Made by a program: the position numbers and the translations under genes
Assembly (NCBI GenBank): GCA_021791615.1
Contig: JAJYWG010000147.1
Span: forward strand, 1-5,321
Direction of reading: 5' to 3'
Length of the DNA stretch: 5,321 nt
Source: Actinomycetes bacterium
GTDB taxonomy: Bacteria > Actinomycetota > Acidimicrobiia > Acidimicrobiales > RAAP-2
The notes under the pieces: model-generated
What the model was told of the DNA's origin: nothing
The model's database searches: none
What the model saw: only the letters and a program-made list of their open reading frames with translations
In this document: positions 1 to 5,321 of the stretch, one piece after another
Layout: every line of letters begins with the position of its first letter
Numbering within the stretch: position 1 is the stretch's first letter

Positions 1-1224
1 GAGTTGCTGGCCGGCACCGGCACCAAGGTGGCGGCCTCGACGACGGGCGCGCTCACCCGGCTGCTGCGGGCCCTGCTGCGCGACGCCGCTGTGGGTCCCA
101 GGGTGGTGCCGATCGTGCCCGACGAGGCGAGGACCTTCGGGATCGACGGCCTGTTCCGGGAGGTCGGCATCTACCAGCCCGGCGGCCAACGCTACGAGCC
201 GGTCGACTCCGGGCTGCTGCTCTCCTACCACGAGGCGCCCGACGGCCAGATCCTGGAGGAGGGCATCACCGAGGCCGGGGCCATGGCGTCGACGCTCGCG
301 GCGGGCACCTCGTACATCACCCTCGGCGAGCCGATGGTGCCGTTCTTCGTCCATTACTCGATGTTCGGCTTCCACCGAGCCGCCGACCTCCTCTGGGCCT
401 TCGGCGACGCCCGCGGTCGTGGCTTCGTGCTGGCTGCCACCGCGGGGAGGACGACGCTGCAGGGTGAGGGTCTCCAGCACTGCGACGGCCAGAGCCTGCT
501 CTACGCGTCGGCACACCCTTCGTGCCGGGCCTATGACCCGGCGTTCGCCTACGAGGTGGCGGTCATCGTGCGAGCCGGGATGGCCGCCATGTACGGATCC
601 GATCCCGAGGACGTCTTTTACTACCTCACCCTCTACAACGAGAGCTACCCGATGCCGGCCATGCCCGATGGCGTGGAGGAGGGGATCGTGGCCGGTCTCT
701 ACCGGTACGCGACCGCTCCCGAGACCGGCGGACCCCGGGCTCGCATCCTCGGCAGCGGCCCGGCACTGTTGACCGCGCTCGACGCCCGACAGCTTCTCGC
801 CGAGCGCTACGGCGTGGCCGCAGAGGTGTGGAGCGCGACGAGCTACAAGGCGCTGCGCGAGGAGGCGCTCTCGGCCGAGCGCTGGAACCGGCTCCACCCC
901 ACCGAGCCGGCGCGGGTGCCCTACGTGACGAGGTCGCTCACCGGTCCCTCGCCCGTGGTTGCCGTCACCGACTTCACGAGCCTCGTCCCCGACCAAGTGA
1001 CCCGTTGGGTGCCCGCCCCTTGTACGGTGCTCGGCACCGACGGCTTCGGCCTCTCCGACACCCGGGAAGCGCTGCGCCGGCACTTCGAGGTCGATGCCTC
1101 CCATGTGGCGCTCGCCGTCCTCGGCGCCCTGACCCGCTCTGGGGAGCTCGACCCCTCCGTGGTGGCGAAGGCGGTGAGCGACCTCGACATCGACGCCGAA
1201 GCCGTCGACCCGCTCATCGCGTAA
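1..1224 (+). CDS. aceE: Pyruvate dehydrogenase E1 component, homodimeric type (3' part; 5' end outside window)
   Basis: This is the E1 subunit of the cytoplasmic pyruvate dehydrogenase complex. It is a thiamine-diphosphate enzyme that decarboxylates pyruvate and passes the acetyl group to the lipoyl domain of E2. The frame is open from base 1 and gives the last 407 residues; family members are usually near 900, so over half is missing upstream. Numbering from the first codon, the pyrimidine-binding transketolase-like domain holds ILEEGITEAGA at 84-94, whose second Glu (87) matches the invariant ThDP-activating Glu. GRTTLQGEGLQH at 149-160 is an AceE signature ending in the active-site His. 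The C-terminal domain carries GTDGFGLSDTREALRRHFE at 345-363, very close to the E. coli AceE C-terminus. The reading ends at TAA (1222-1224). No E2 or E3 gene follows, so the rest of the complex is encoded elsewhere. The two-subunit E1-alpha/beta type is excluded because the motifs belong to the single-chain form. Confidence 0.96.
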   Translation, partial: ELLAGTGTKVAASTTGALTRLLRALLRDAAVGPRVVPIVPDEARTFGIDGLFREVGIYQPGGQRYEPVDSGLLLSYHEAPDGQILEEGITEAGAMASTLAAGTSYITLGEPMVPFFVHYSMFGFHRAADLLWAFGDARGRGFVLAATAGRTTLQGEGLQHCDGQSLLYASAHPSCRAYDPAFAYEVAVIVRAGMAAMYGSDPEDVFYYLTLYNESYPMPAMPDGVEEGIVAGLYRYATAPETGGPRARILGSGPALLTALDARQLLAERYGVAAEVWSATSYKALREEALSAERWNRLHPTEPARVPYVTRSLTGPSPVVAVTDFTSLVPDQVTRWVPAPCTVLGTDGFGLSDTREALRRHFEVDASHVALAVLGALTRSGELDPSVVAKAVSDLDIDAEAVDPLIA

Positions 1225-1259
1225 TGAGCTGACGAGCTGTCGATGGCGAGGAGGATTCG

Positions 1260-1292
1260 TTTTTCTAGTTGACAAAGGCTAAACTGATCGCA
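1260..1292 (+). promoter_or_regulatory. Promoter-like AT-rich patch before the small-protein/tal cluster
   Basis: A T-run (1260-1264) leads into TTCTAGT (1263-1269), TTGACA (1269-1274) and TAAACT (1280-1285), in otherwise very GC-rich sequence. TAAACT fits the actinobacterial TANNNT -10 and would start transcription near 1292, about 40 bases before the ATG at 1334. TTGACA is a perfect -35 hexamer but has no good -10 element 16-18 bases further on, so the two hexamers are not one canonical promoter (gap of 5 bases). TTCTAGT also occurs, inverted, in the palindrome before the regulator gene at 3320. Promoter function is inferred from composition and position only. Confidence 0.4.
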
Positions 1293-1320
1293 GGGCGATG
1301 GTGTTGGTGATCGCAGGATT

Positions 1321-1329
1321 GGAGGGAAG
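1321..1329 (+). promoter_or_regulatory. Ribosome binding site of the 54-residue protein
   Basis: GGAGGGAAG is a strong Shine-Dalgarno sequence ending 4 bases before the ATG at 1334 (7 bases counting from the GGAGGG core). It decides the start. The in-frame GTG/ATG region near 1298 has no comparable site and would place this sequence inside the gene. Confidence 0.75.
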
Positions 1330-1333
1330 TCAC

Positions 1334-1498
1334 ATGGCGCGAGATGAGACTACGGGATCCGCACCGTCGGAACACGAGCACCCGGTGAAGGTCGACGAGG
1401 GCATGCGCCGCTGGTACGAGTCGTGCCCGTGCTGCATGAGCACGGCCTATCCCGACATCAAGCGGGCCCTCGACGAAGAGCGTTGGGCCTCGGCCTGA
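1334..1498 (+). CDS. Small hypothetical protein with CPCC motif (54 aa)
   Basis: I do not recognise this family. The product has 54 residues, is hydrophilic with many acidic and basic residues, and has no signal peptide or membrane segment. The N-terminal 20 residues look disordered (Ser/Glu/His rich). The C-terminal half contains WYESCPCC at 27-34 and then a probable helix, DIKRALDEERW, at 41-51. The adjacent Cys residues (31, 33, 34) could bind metal or form a disulfide, but three Cys with no obvious fourth ligand make a classic zinc knuckle doubtful. Support for a real gene is a strong ribosome binding site, a promoter-like patch upstream, GC-rich third positions and tight placement 42 bases before tal. 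The upstream in-frame start at 1298 would add 12 residues and is less likely. Confidence 0.7.
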   Translation: MARDETTGSAPSEHEHPVKVDEGMRRWYESCPCCMSTAYPDIKRALDEERWASA

Positions 1499-1540
1499 CC
1501 ACGAGGGAGCGTGTGCCGTCGTGGTCGGTCGTGATCTGAG

Positions 1541-2647
1541 GTGAGCGGCACCGAGCGGTTCGCTGGCGTGACCAACGCTGCCGAGCGGTTGCACGAGGTG
1601 GGCCAGAGCATCTGGCTCGACAGCATCAACCGGGTGATGGTCGCCTCGGGTACCCTGGCTCGCTACGTCGAGGAGTTGGCGGTGACCGGCCTCACGTCGA
1701 ACCCCACCATCTTGGGTCACGCGATGACGGCGAGCCACGACTACGACGTGTCGCTGCGGCGCCGGATCTGCGAGGGCGTCACCGACCCGCAGGATCTCGT
1801 GTACGCCGTCGCCTTCGAAGACCTTGGTGCTGCGGCCTCGCTGTTCCGGCCGGCTTGGGAGGAGACCTCGGGCGTCGACGGGTACGTGTCGGTCGAGGTC
1901 CCGCCCGATCTCGCCTACGACGCGCCGGCTACCGCGGCGCTCGCCCGGCGCCTCCATGACGAGGCCGGCTTCTCGAACCTGCTCGTCAAGATCCCCGGCA
2001 CCCCCCAGGGGCTCACGGCGATGGAAGAGACGGTCGTCGCCGGCATCGGGGTAAACGTGACGCTGCTCTTCTCCGACGCCCAGTACCTCCAGACCGCCGA
2101 GGCGTACCTGCGGGCACTCGAACGCCGCCTCGTCGCCGGGAAGGACGTCGGTGTGCCGTCGGTGGCGTCGGTGTTCGTGTCCCGCTGGGACAAGGCCGCC
2201 GACCCGCTGCTCCCCGCTCACTTGCACTCCACGCTCGGGCTCGCCATGGCGAAGAAGGCCTACGCCTCCTACCGAAACCTGCTCTCGGGGAAGCGGTGGG
2301 CCAACCTGGCGGCGGCCGGGGCACGTCCCCAGCGGCTGCTGTGGGCCTCCACGTCGGCGAAGGACCCCGGCCTCCCCGACGACCACTACGTCGCCAACCT
2401 GGTGGCCCCCGGCACGGTCGACACCGTCCCGGAGAAGACGCTGCTCGCCTTCGCGGACCACGGAAGCTTCGCCGGACTCCTCGAAGCCGACTACGCCGGG
2501 GCAGAGGCACAGATCGCGGCGGTCGCGGCCGAAGGGGTGGACGTCGACGCGCTCGCCGAGTCGCTGCAGCGCCAAGGGGCGAAGGCGTTCAGCGCGGACT
2601 GGGCGGCGCTCGTCGAGGCGGTCGGCGCCAAGGTCGCAGGGATGTAG
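1541..2647 (+). CDS. tal: Transaldolase (actinobacterial/mycobacterial-type)
   Basis: Transaldolase moves a three-carbon dihydroxyacetone unit from sedoheptulose 7-phosphate to glyceraldehyde 3-phosphate in the cytoplasmic non-oxidative pentose phosphate pathway. The 368-residue length suits the longer actinobacterial subfamily (about 370) rather than the roughly 220-residue fructose-6-phosphate aldolase-like forms. Visible TIM-barrel motifs, in order: WLDS (Asp27), LTSNPTI at 51-57, SVEV (Glu119), LLVKIPGTPQG at 147-157 with Schiff-base Lys150, VNVTLLFS at 171-178, SVFVSRWD at 210-217 (phosphate-binding Ser/Arg), and RLLWASTSAKDP followed by NLVAPGTVDT near 286-295. All expected catalytic residues are present. 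The start is the first possible one: an in-frame TGA at 1532-1534 precedes GTG 1541. Its ribosome binding site is poor (GAG directly against the start), so translation may depend on coupling to the small gene upstream. GTG 1568 is the next alternative. Confidence 0.95.
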   Translation: MSGTERFAGVTNAAERLHEVGQSIWLDSINRVMVASGTLARYVEELAVTGLTSNPTILGHAMTASHDYDVSLRRRICEGVTDPQDLVYAVAFEDLGAAASLFRPAWEETSGVDGYVSVEVPPDLAYDAPATAALARRLHDEAGFSNLLVKIPGTPQGLTAMEETVVAGIGVNVTLLFSDAQYLQTAEAYLRALERRLVAGKDVGVPSVASVFVSRWDKAADPLLPAHLHSTLGLAMAKKAYASYRNLLSGKRWANLAAAGARPQRLLWASTSAKDPGLPDDHYVANLVAPGTVDTVPEKTLLAFADHGSFAGLLEADYAGAEAQIAAVAAEGVDVDALAESLQRQGAKAFSADWAALVEAVGAKVAGM

Positions 2648-2651
2648 GGCC

Positions 2652-3185
2652 GTGGCCGGCCAGCCCCTTGCTGGTGGTCGCCCGTGGTGGCGCCGCTCTT
2701 CCTCGCGGATCCGCTTCAGCGAGGCAGTGCCGCGCCGGTCGGACCGTCGGGACCTACGTCGCCAGCTTCGAACGGTGACCCGTGCCACCCGCACGGAGCG
2801 CAAGCGCCGGGTGACCGCAGGGCTCTCAGCTCTGGCGAGCCGCCGAGTCCGTATTGCTTCGGTGAGGCCAGGCGTGCTCGGAGACGAGGTCATCGAGTTC
2901 GCCGACGGCACCCGTATCTGGCTCGACGTGCGCGACGGCACCACCACGCTGCGGCGGCTGGCCGCCCGGTCCTCCAGCCAGCACCTCTACCTCGGCCAGG
3001 TGGACGTGTGCTTCGGGTGCTGCTGGTACCAGTTGTACTTCTCGGGCGCCAGTCTCTCGGGGGCAGGGGAGATCAGCCCGACGGTCCTCGCCAGGGTAAA
3101 GCAGTACGAGTCGAACACGACGTGGGTCCGGCGGGCTGCGAGCTCCAGGTGGCATCGCACGCCGCGCGAGCAGCGCCATGGTTGA
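2652..3185 (+). CDS. Hypothetical protein, Arg-rich N-terminus and Cys cluster; start uncertain
   Basis: I do not recognise this product. The frame reads 177 residues from GTG 2652, four bases after the tal stop, which would allow coupled translation. Residues 1-70 are strongly basic and low in recognisable structure. Residues 75-160 look like a folded domain: VLGDEVIEFADGTRIWLDV (75-93) reads as two beta strands around a turn, followed by a hydrophobic, aromatic stretch (111-131) containing CFGCCWYQ, with Cys 120, 123 and 124. Codons from about 2870 to 3160 are GC-rich at third positions and typical of the neighbours, which favours this frame over the other overlapping frames. Codon quality is weaker before about 2810, so the real start may be GTG 2727, 2775 or 2811. 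None has a convincing ribosome binding site. Membrane location is not supported. The Cys cluster hints at metal or redox function, but this is speculation. Confidence 0.6.
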   Translation: MAGQPLAGGRPWWRRSSSRIRFSEAVPRRSDRRDLRRQLRTVTRATRTERKRRVTAGLSALASRRVRIASVRPGVLGDEVIEFADGTRIWLDVRDGTTTLRRLAARSSSQHLYLGQVDVCFGCCWYQLYFSGASLSGAGEISPTVLARVKQYESNTTWVRRAASSRWHRTPREQRHG

Positions 3186-3238
3186 CGACGATCGCCGGAG
3201 AGCGGGCCGCTGGCGCCATGTCTGTCCCCAAGGCGCTG

Positions 3239-3250
3239 CTGCCGCGGCAG
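3239..3250. repeat. 12-bp perfect palindrome upstream of the regulator gene
   Basis: CTGCCGCGGCAG is a perfect palindrome in the gap after the hypothetical gene, about 40 bases upstream of the putative -10 of the regulator. It could form a short hairpin ending the upstream transcript, although no T-run follows. It could also be a protein-binding site, or be chance in very GC-rich DNA. Confidence 0.35.
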
Positions 3251-3279
3251 GCGGCCCCTGATGCCCGCCGCGATCATTG

Positions 3280-3297
3280 TTCTGGTGTATACTAGAA
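3280..3297 (+). promoter_or_regulatory. Promoter with overlapping 18-bp palindrome, candidate operator of the regulator
   Basis: TTCTGGTGTATACTAGAA is an imperfect palindrome: seven of nine base pairs match across the centre, with outer arms TTCT/AGAA and a GTATAC core. It contains TATACT (3288-3293), a good -10 element that would start transcription near 3300, giving a leader of about 20 bases. No -35 hexamer is visible (the region 3261-3270 is GC-rich), as expected for a promoter that needs only a -10 or is activator dependent. A repressor bound here would block the polymerase, so autoregulation by the gene at 3320 is the simplest reading. This is inferred from sequence alone. Confidence 0.55.
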
Positions 3298-3306
3298 GAT
3301 CGACTT

Positions 3307-3313
3307 AGGAAGG
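3307..3313 (+). promoter_or_regulatory. Ribosome binding site of the regulator gene
   Basis: AGGAAGG lies 6 bases before ATG 3320, an ideal distance, and fixes the start of the regulator. Confidence 0.8.
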
Positions 3314-3319
3314 CGCGAG

Positions 3320-3997
3320 ATGGTGGAAGAGGAGCTGCAGCAAGAGGCCCGGGCACTCGGTGACCCGACGCGTCACCGCCTGTTCCGCTACGTCGCCGAG
3401 GCGTCCCGACCGGTGGGCGTGGCGGAGCTGACCGACTTCGTCCAGCTGAACCATAACGCGGTGCGTCAGCACCTGGCGGTGTTGAAGGACGCCGGCCTGG
3501 TCGTCGAGGAGGTCGAGGAGCGCTCGCGACCCGGGCGACCGCGTCTGCTCTACCGATTGGCGCCCGAGGTGGCCGGGCGCTGGGGTACGCCCGGTGCGTA
3601 CGCCTGGCTGGCGGGCCTGCTCTCCGACGCGGTGCGCCGGAATCTCGAGCCCCGCCAGGTTGGGCGCCAGGAGGGACACCGCCGGGGGGCGGAGCTGGCA
3701 GAAGGAAGAGCGCCCATCGATCTCCTGGAGACCGAGATCGAGCGACGGGGGTTCAGGCCGACGCGGGTGGAGCGCGGCCGGACGGTCGAGTTCGTGCTCG
3801 GACGATGCCCGTTTGCCGACGTGGCCGGCTCGGATCCCGACACGGTGTGCCAGCTGCACCTGGGCCTGGCCGAAGGATTGGCGGAGGGTCTCGGCGGCCT
3901 CGAGGTCGAGGGGCTCGTGGTGAAAGACCCGCGCCGGGCAGGGTGCCGTCTCACCGTCCGGCGCCAGGGCGGCGCGTTGGCGGGTGCCCGGTCCTGA
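3320..3997 (+). CDS. Winged-helix transcriptional regulator, ArsR/SufR-like (COG2345-type)
   Basis: A 225-residue DNA-binding regulator. The N-terminal winged helix spans about residues 8-82: RALGDPTRHRLFRYV (11-25) is the typical ArsR-like first helix, NHNAVRQHLAVLKDAGLV (44-61) covers the recognition helix, and RSRPGRPRLLYRL (68-80) is the wing. This arrangement plus the long C-terminal domain matches the SufR-like group, in which some members carry an Fe-S cluster and repress suf genes. The C-terminal part has Cys163, Cys177, His180 and Cys209 (C-X13-C-X2-H-X28-C), a plausible metal or Fe-S ligand set; FVLGRCPFADVA and VCQLHLGL are typical contexts in the group. Spacing differs from the C-X12-C-X13-C-X14-C reported for cyanobacterial SufR, so I do not call it SufR. 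No suf genes are in the window. The start has a strong ribosome binding site, and an 18-bp palindrome overlaps its promoter, suggesting autoregulation. The ligand and targets are unknown. Confidence 0.85.
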   Translation: MVEEELQQEARALGDPTRHRLFRYVAEASRPVGVAELTDFVQLNHNAVRQHLAVLKDAGLVVEEVEERSRPGRPRLLYRLAPEVAGRWGTPGAYAWLAGLLSDAVRRNLEPRQVGRQEGHRRGAELAEGRAPIDLLETEIERRGFRPTRVERGRTVEFVLGRCPFADVAGSDPDTVCQLHLGLAEGLAEGLGGLEVEGLVVKDPRRAGCRLTVRRQGGALAGARS

Positions 3998-4036
3998 TCC
4001 TGTGCTCTCCATGATTCGCACCGATCGACGCGAGTG

Positions 4037-4058
4037 CCGCCGAGTGGCGGGTCCCGCC
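4037..4058 (+). repeat. Two overlapping, mutually exclusive small hairpins before the nitronate monooxygenase gene
   Basis: CCGCC-GAGT-GGCGG (4037-4050) forms a perfect 5-bp stem with a 4-base loop. The same GGCGG arm can instead pair downstream as GGCGGG-T-CCCGCC (4046-4058). Both lie in the 108-base gap after the regulator stop. Neither is followed by a T-run. They may weakly terminate the regulator transcript or affect the leader of the next gene, or be a by-product of GC-rich composition. Confidence 0.3.
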
Positions 4059-4105
4059 TGCCTCGCGCCCAGACCGACCCTCTGAGAACCTGGCGGGCTC
4101 ACGGG

Positions 4106-5095
4106 ATGAAGCTGCGGACGGCACTGACCGAGCGCCTCGGCATCGCCTTGCCGATCATCGGCGCGCCGATGGCGGGGGTCGCCCACGGCGCCCTGGCCCG
4201 AGCAGTGACCGAGGGCGGCGGGCTCGGCATGATCGGGATCGGGAGCACGGACCGAGCCGAGCTCATCGCTCGTGAGGCAGCTGTCGCCAGCGACAGCGAC
4301 CGTCTCCCCTTCGGGATCGGCCTCATGGCCTGGGCCCTCGACGACCGCCCCGAGCTGCTCGAGCGCACGCTCGAGGCCAGGCCCACCCTGGTGTCGGTCT
4401 CCTTCGGCACACCCGGGCCCTACGTCGTGGCGTTGCACGACGCCGGGATCGTGGTGGCGTCCCAGGTCCAAGACACGGCGAGCGCGGTGGCCGCTGCCGA
4501 GGCGGGCGTCGACGTCCTCGTCGTCCAGGGGACCGACGCCGGCGGGCACACCGGGACGGTGGGAACCCTGCCGCTGCTTCAGCTCGTCCTCGACGCTGTC
4601 GACGTGCCGGTCGTCGCGGCCGGAGGCATCGCGACGGCGCGCGGGGTGGCTGCGGTGCTCGCCGCGGGCGCGGCCGGTGTCTGGGTGGGCACGTGCCTGC
4701 TCGCCTGCCCCGAGGCGATGACCACCGCCGGGGCTCGGGCCAAGGTGCTGGCGGCAGGTGAGACTGACACGGTCCTGACCAGGGTGTTCGACGTCGCCCA
4801 AGGCATCGCCTGGCCCGAGTCCTTCGCCGGTCGAGCCCTGCGCAACCGCTTCAGCGACACCTGGCACGGCCGGGAGGTAGAACTGGCTGCCGACCCGGCG
4901 GCAGGGCGCCAACTGGCCGAAGCCCGCAAAGCCGGCGACTACGACACCGCCTACGTCTACGCCGGCCAAGCCGTGGGCCTCGTCCGCCATTCCCTCCCCG
5001 CGGCGGAGGTAGTCCGGGATCTCGGCGAGGGCGCCGCACGCCTCCTGAGTCAACGATCCGCAGAGCTGCTCGGCGACGAGCCCCAGCCACACTGA
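4106..5095 (+). CDS. Nitronate monooxygenase (2-nitropropane dioxygenase-like FMN enzyme)
   Basis: A cytoplasmic FMN-dependent TIM-barrel enzyme of the nitronate monooxygenase family, whose members oxidise alkyl nitronates such as propionate 3-nitronate to aldehyde or keto acid plus nitrite. The product has 329 residues, normal for the family. Motifs: PIIGAPMAG at 16-24 at the barrel entrance (FMN contact), QGTDAGGHTG at 141-150 with the likely catalytic His148, AAGGIATARG at 171-180 and GVWVGT at 191-196 (FMN phosphate binding), and AGQAVGLVRHSLPAAEVV near the C-terminus. The family also includes enoyl-ACP reductase II (FabK) and enzymes of unknown substrate, so the exact reaction is open. 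ATG 4106 was chosen because family similarity begins at MKLRTALTERLGIALPIIGAPMAG. GTG 4034 would add 24 residues of non-family sequence. The ribosome binding site is weak (CACGGG directly before ATG). It lies 108 bases after the regulator, same strand, and could be its target or simply a neighbour. Confidence 0.9.
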   Translation: MKLRTALTERLGIALPIIGAPMAGVAHGALARAVTEGGGLGMIGIGSTDRAELIAREAAVASDSDRLPFGIGLMAWALDDRPELLERTLEARPTLVSVSFGTPGPYVVALHDAGIVVASQVQDTASAVAAAEAGVDVLVVQGTDAGGHTGTVGTLPLLQLVLDAVDVPVVAAGGIATARGVAAVLAAGAAGVWVGTCLLACPEAMTTAGARAKVLAAGETDTVLTRVFDVAQGIAWPESFAGRALRNRFSDTWHGREVELAADPAAGRQLAEARKAGDYDTAYVYAGQAVGLVRHSLPAAEVVRDLGEGAARLLSQRSAELLGDEPQPH

Positions 5096-5126
5096 GCGGT
5101 TCCGGCGGAAAACGTGCGCCCCCGGC

Positions 5127-5150
5127 AGCGGCGCGGTGCCGCGAGCCGCT
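5127..5150. terminator. Possible terminator hairpin between convergent genes
   Basis: AGCGGC (5127-5132) pairs with GCCGCT (5145-5150), and the inner GCGG/CCGC (5133-5142) extends the stem, with a GA bulge at 5143-5144. The hairpin sits in the 53-base gap between the ends of the nitronate monooxygenase and peroxiredoxin genes and overlaps the latter's stop codon. There is no adjacent T-run on either strand, so it is not a textbook intrinsic terminator; such U-poor hairpins are common in high-GC actinobacteria. Confidence 0.4.
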
Positions 5151-5321
5151 ACTTGTTGGGCTGGGGGGTGAGCCGCAGGTAGGGCTTCAGGGACCGGAAG
5201 CCCTTCGGGAAGCGCTCCCTCGCCTCGTCGTCGGACAGGGCGGGGGAGATGATGACCTCGTCGCCGTCGCGCCAGTTGACCGGCGTCGACACCGCGTGGG
5301 CCCCGCTCAGCTGCAGGGCGT
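5149..5321 (-). CDS. 1-Cys peroxiredoxin, Prx6-type (C-terminal part; 5' end outside window)
   Basis: On the reverse strand, the last 56 residues of a thiol peroxidase of the AhpC/TSA superfamily are readable, ending in TAG (5151-5149). The sequence runs ...VSTPVNWRDGDEVIISPALSDDEARERFPKGFRSLKPYLRLTPQP, which is the characteristic C-terminal domain of Prx6-type 1-Cys peroxiredoxins (TPVNW-x-GD-VI, FPKGF, KPYLR-TPQP). These enzymes reduce hydrogen peroxide and organic peroxides in the cytoplasm. The full family length is about 210-220 residues, so roughly three quarters, including the catalytic Cys in the N-terminal thioredoxin fold, lies beyond the window edge. The gene is convergent with the nitronate monooxygenase gene and is therefore not in its operon. 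The frame is supported by the match and by GC-rich third positions. This segment is too short to appear as a start-bounded reading frame. Confidence 0.9.
   Translation of the reverse strand, partial: ALQLSGAHAVSTPVNWRDGDEVIISPALSDDEARERFPKGFRSLKPYLRLTPQPNK

Noticed and set aside
1225..1264. Intrinsic terminator for aceE using the T-run at 1260-1264
   Set aside because: No GC-rich stem lies directly before the T-run; the only inverted repeats in the gap are 4-bp AGCT units.
1269..1287. IdeR/DtxR-like iron box
   Set aside because: About 12 of 19 positions fit TTAGGTTAGGCTAACCTAA, but the left half matches poorly and the dyad is broken. This is too weak to call.
1269..1297. Canonical sigma-70 promoter built on TTGACA
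   Set aside because: The perfect -35 hexamer is not followed by a -10 element at 16-18 bases (AGGGCG and neighbours). Only TAAACT, 5 bases away, is -10-like.
1265..2947. Long reverse-strand open frame of 560 codons antisense to tal and the small gene
   Set aside because: It lies opposite a clear transaldolase with all catalytic motifs. Its translation is Arg/Gly/His/Val-rich with no recognisable domain, as expected from the antisense of a GC-rich gene.
2684..3295. Alternative forward frame (203 codons) over the hypothetical gene
   Set aside because: It is Pro/Arg/Ala-rich without domain character and runs through the regulator's promoter. The overlapping frame ending at 3185 has better codon use and a more protein-like sequence.
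3305..5092. Long reverse-strand open frame of 595 codons antisense to the regulator and nitronate monooxygenase
   Set aside because: It spans two well-supported forward genes and an intergenic region. Its translation has low-complexity Arg/Gly/His composition and no family motif.
5100..5112. TTCC-GGC-GGAA hairpin as a terminator
   Set aside because: The stem has only 4 bp and a 3-base loop. The A-run follows it on the plus strand, so no U-tract would be downstream of the hairpin in either transcript.

Overview
The window looks like chromosome from a high-GC actinobacterium. Coding strands are rich in G/C at third positions, several starts are GTG, and the pyruvate dehydrogenase E1 is the homodimeric (AceE) type. 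The transaldolase resembles the actinobacterial/mycobacterial subfamily. An Acidimicrobiia-like host is my guess, but nothing in the sequence fixes the taxon.

Layout: the 3' part of aceE (1-1224, cut by the window start) is followed by a short gap with a small AT-rich promoter-like patch. Then come a 54-residue Cys-containing small protein (1334-1498), a class I transaldolase gene tal (1541-2647) and, 4 bases after tal, an unrecognised basic/Cys-containing protein gene (2652-3185, start uncertain). A second AT-rich island with a near-palindrome and a -10-like TATACT lies before a winged-helix regulator of the ArsR/SufR-like group (3320-3997). A nitronate monooxygenase-like FMN enzyme follows (4106-5095). 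On the opposite strand, convergent with it, is the 3' end of a 1-Cys (Prx6-type) peroxiredoxin gene (5149 to beyond 5321). No stretch over 300 bases lacks a gene.

How the genes fit together: AceE and transaldolase are central carbon enzymes (pyruvate to acetyl-CoA; pentose phosphate pathway). The right-hand half is redox-flavoured: a regulator with a conserved-looking Cys/His set that could hold a metal or Fe-S cluster, a flavin oxygenase and a peroxidase. The most interesting regulatory signal is an 18-bp imperfect palindrome over the regulator's -10 region. One half of it (TTCTAGT) recurs in the promoter-like patch before the small protein/tal genes, suggesting, without proof, that the regulator controls itself and perhaps that cluster. 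I saw no mobile element, CRISPR array, tRNA or rRNA. Most of the window is ordinary housekeeping sequence.
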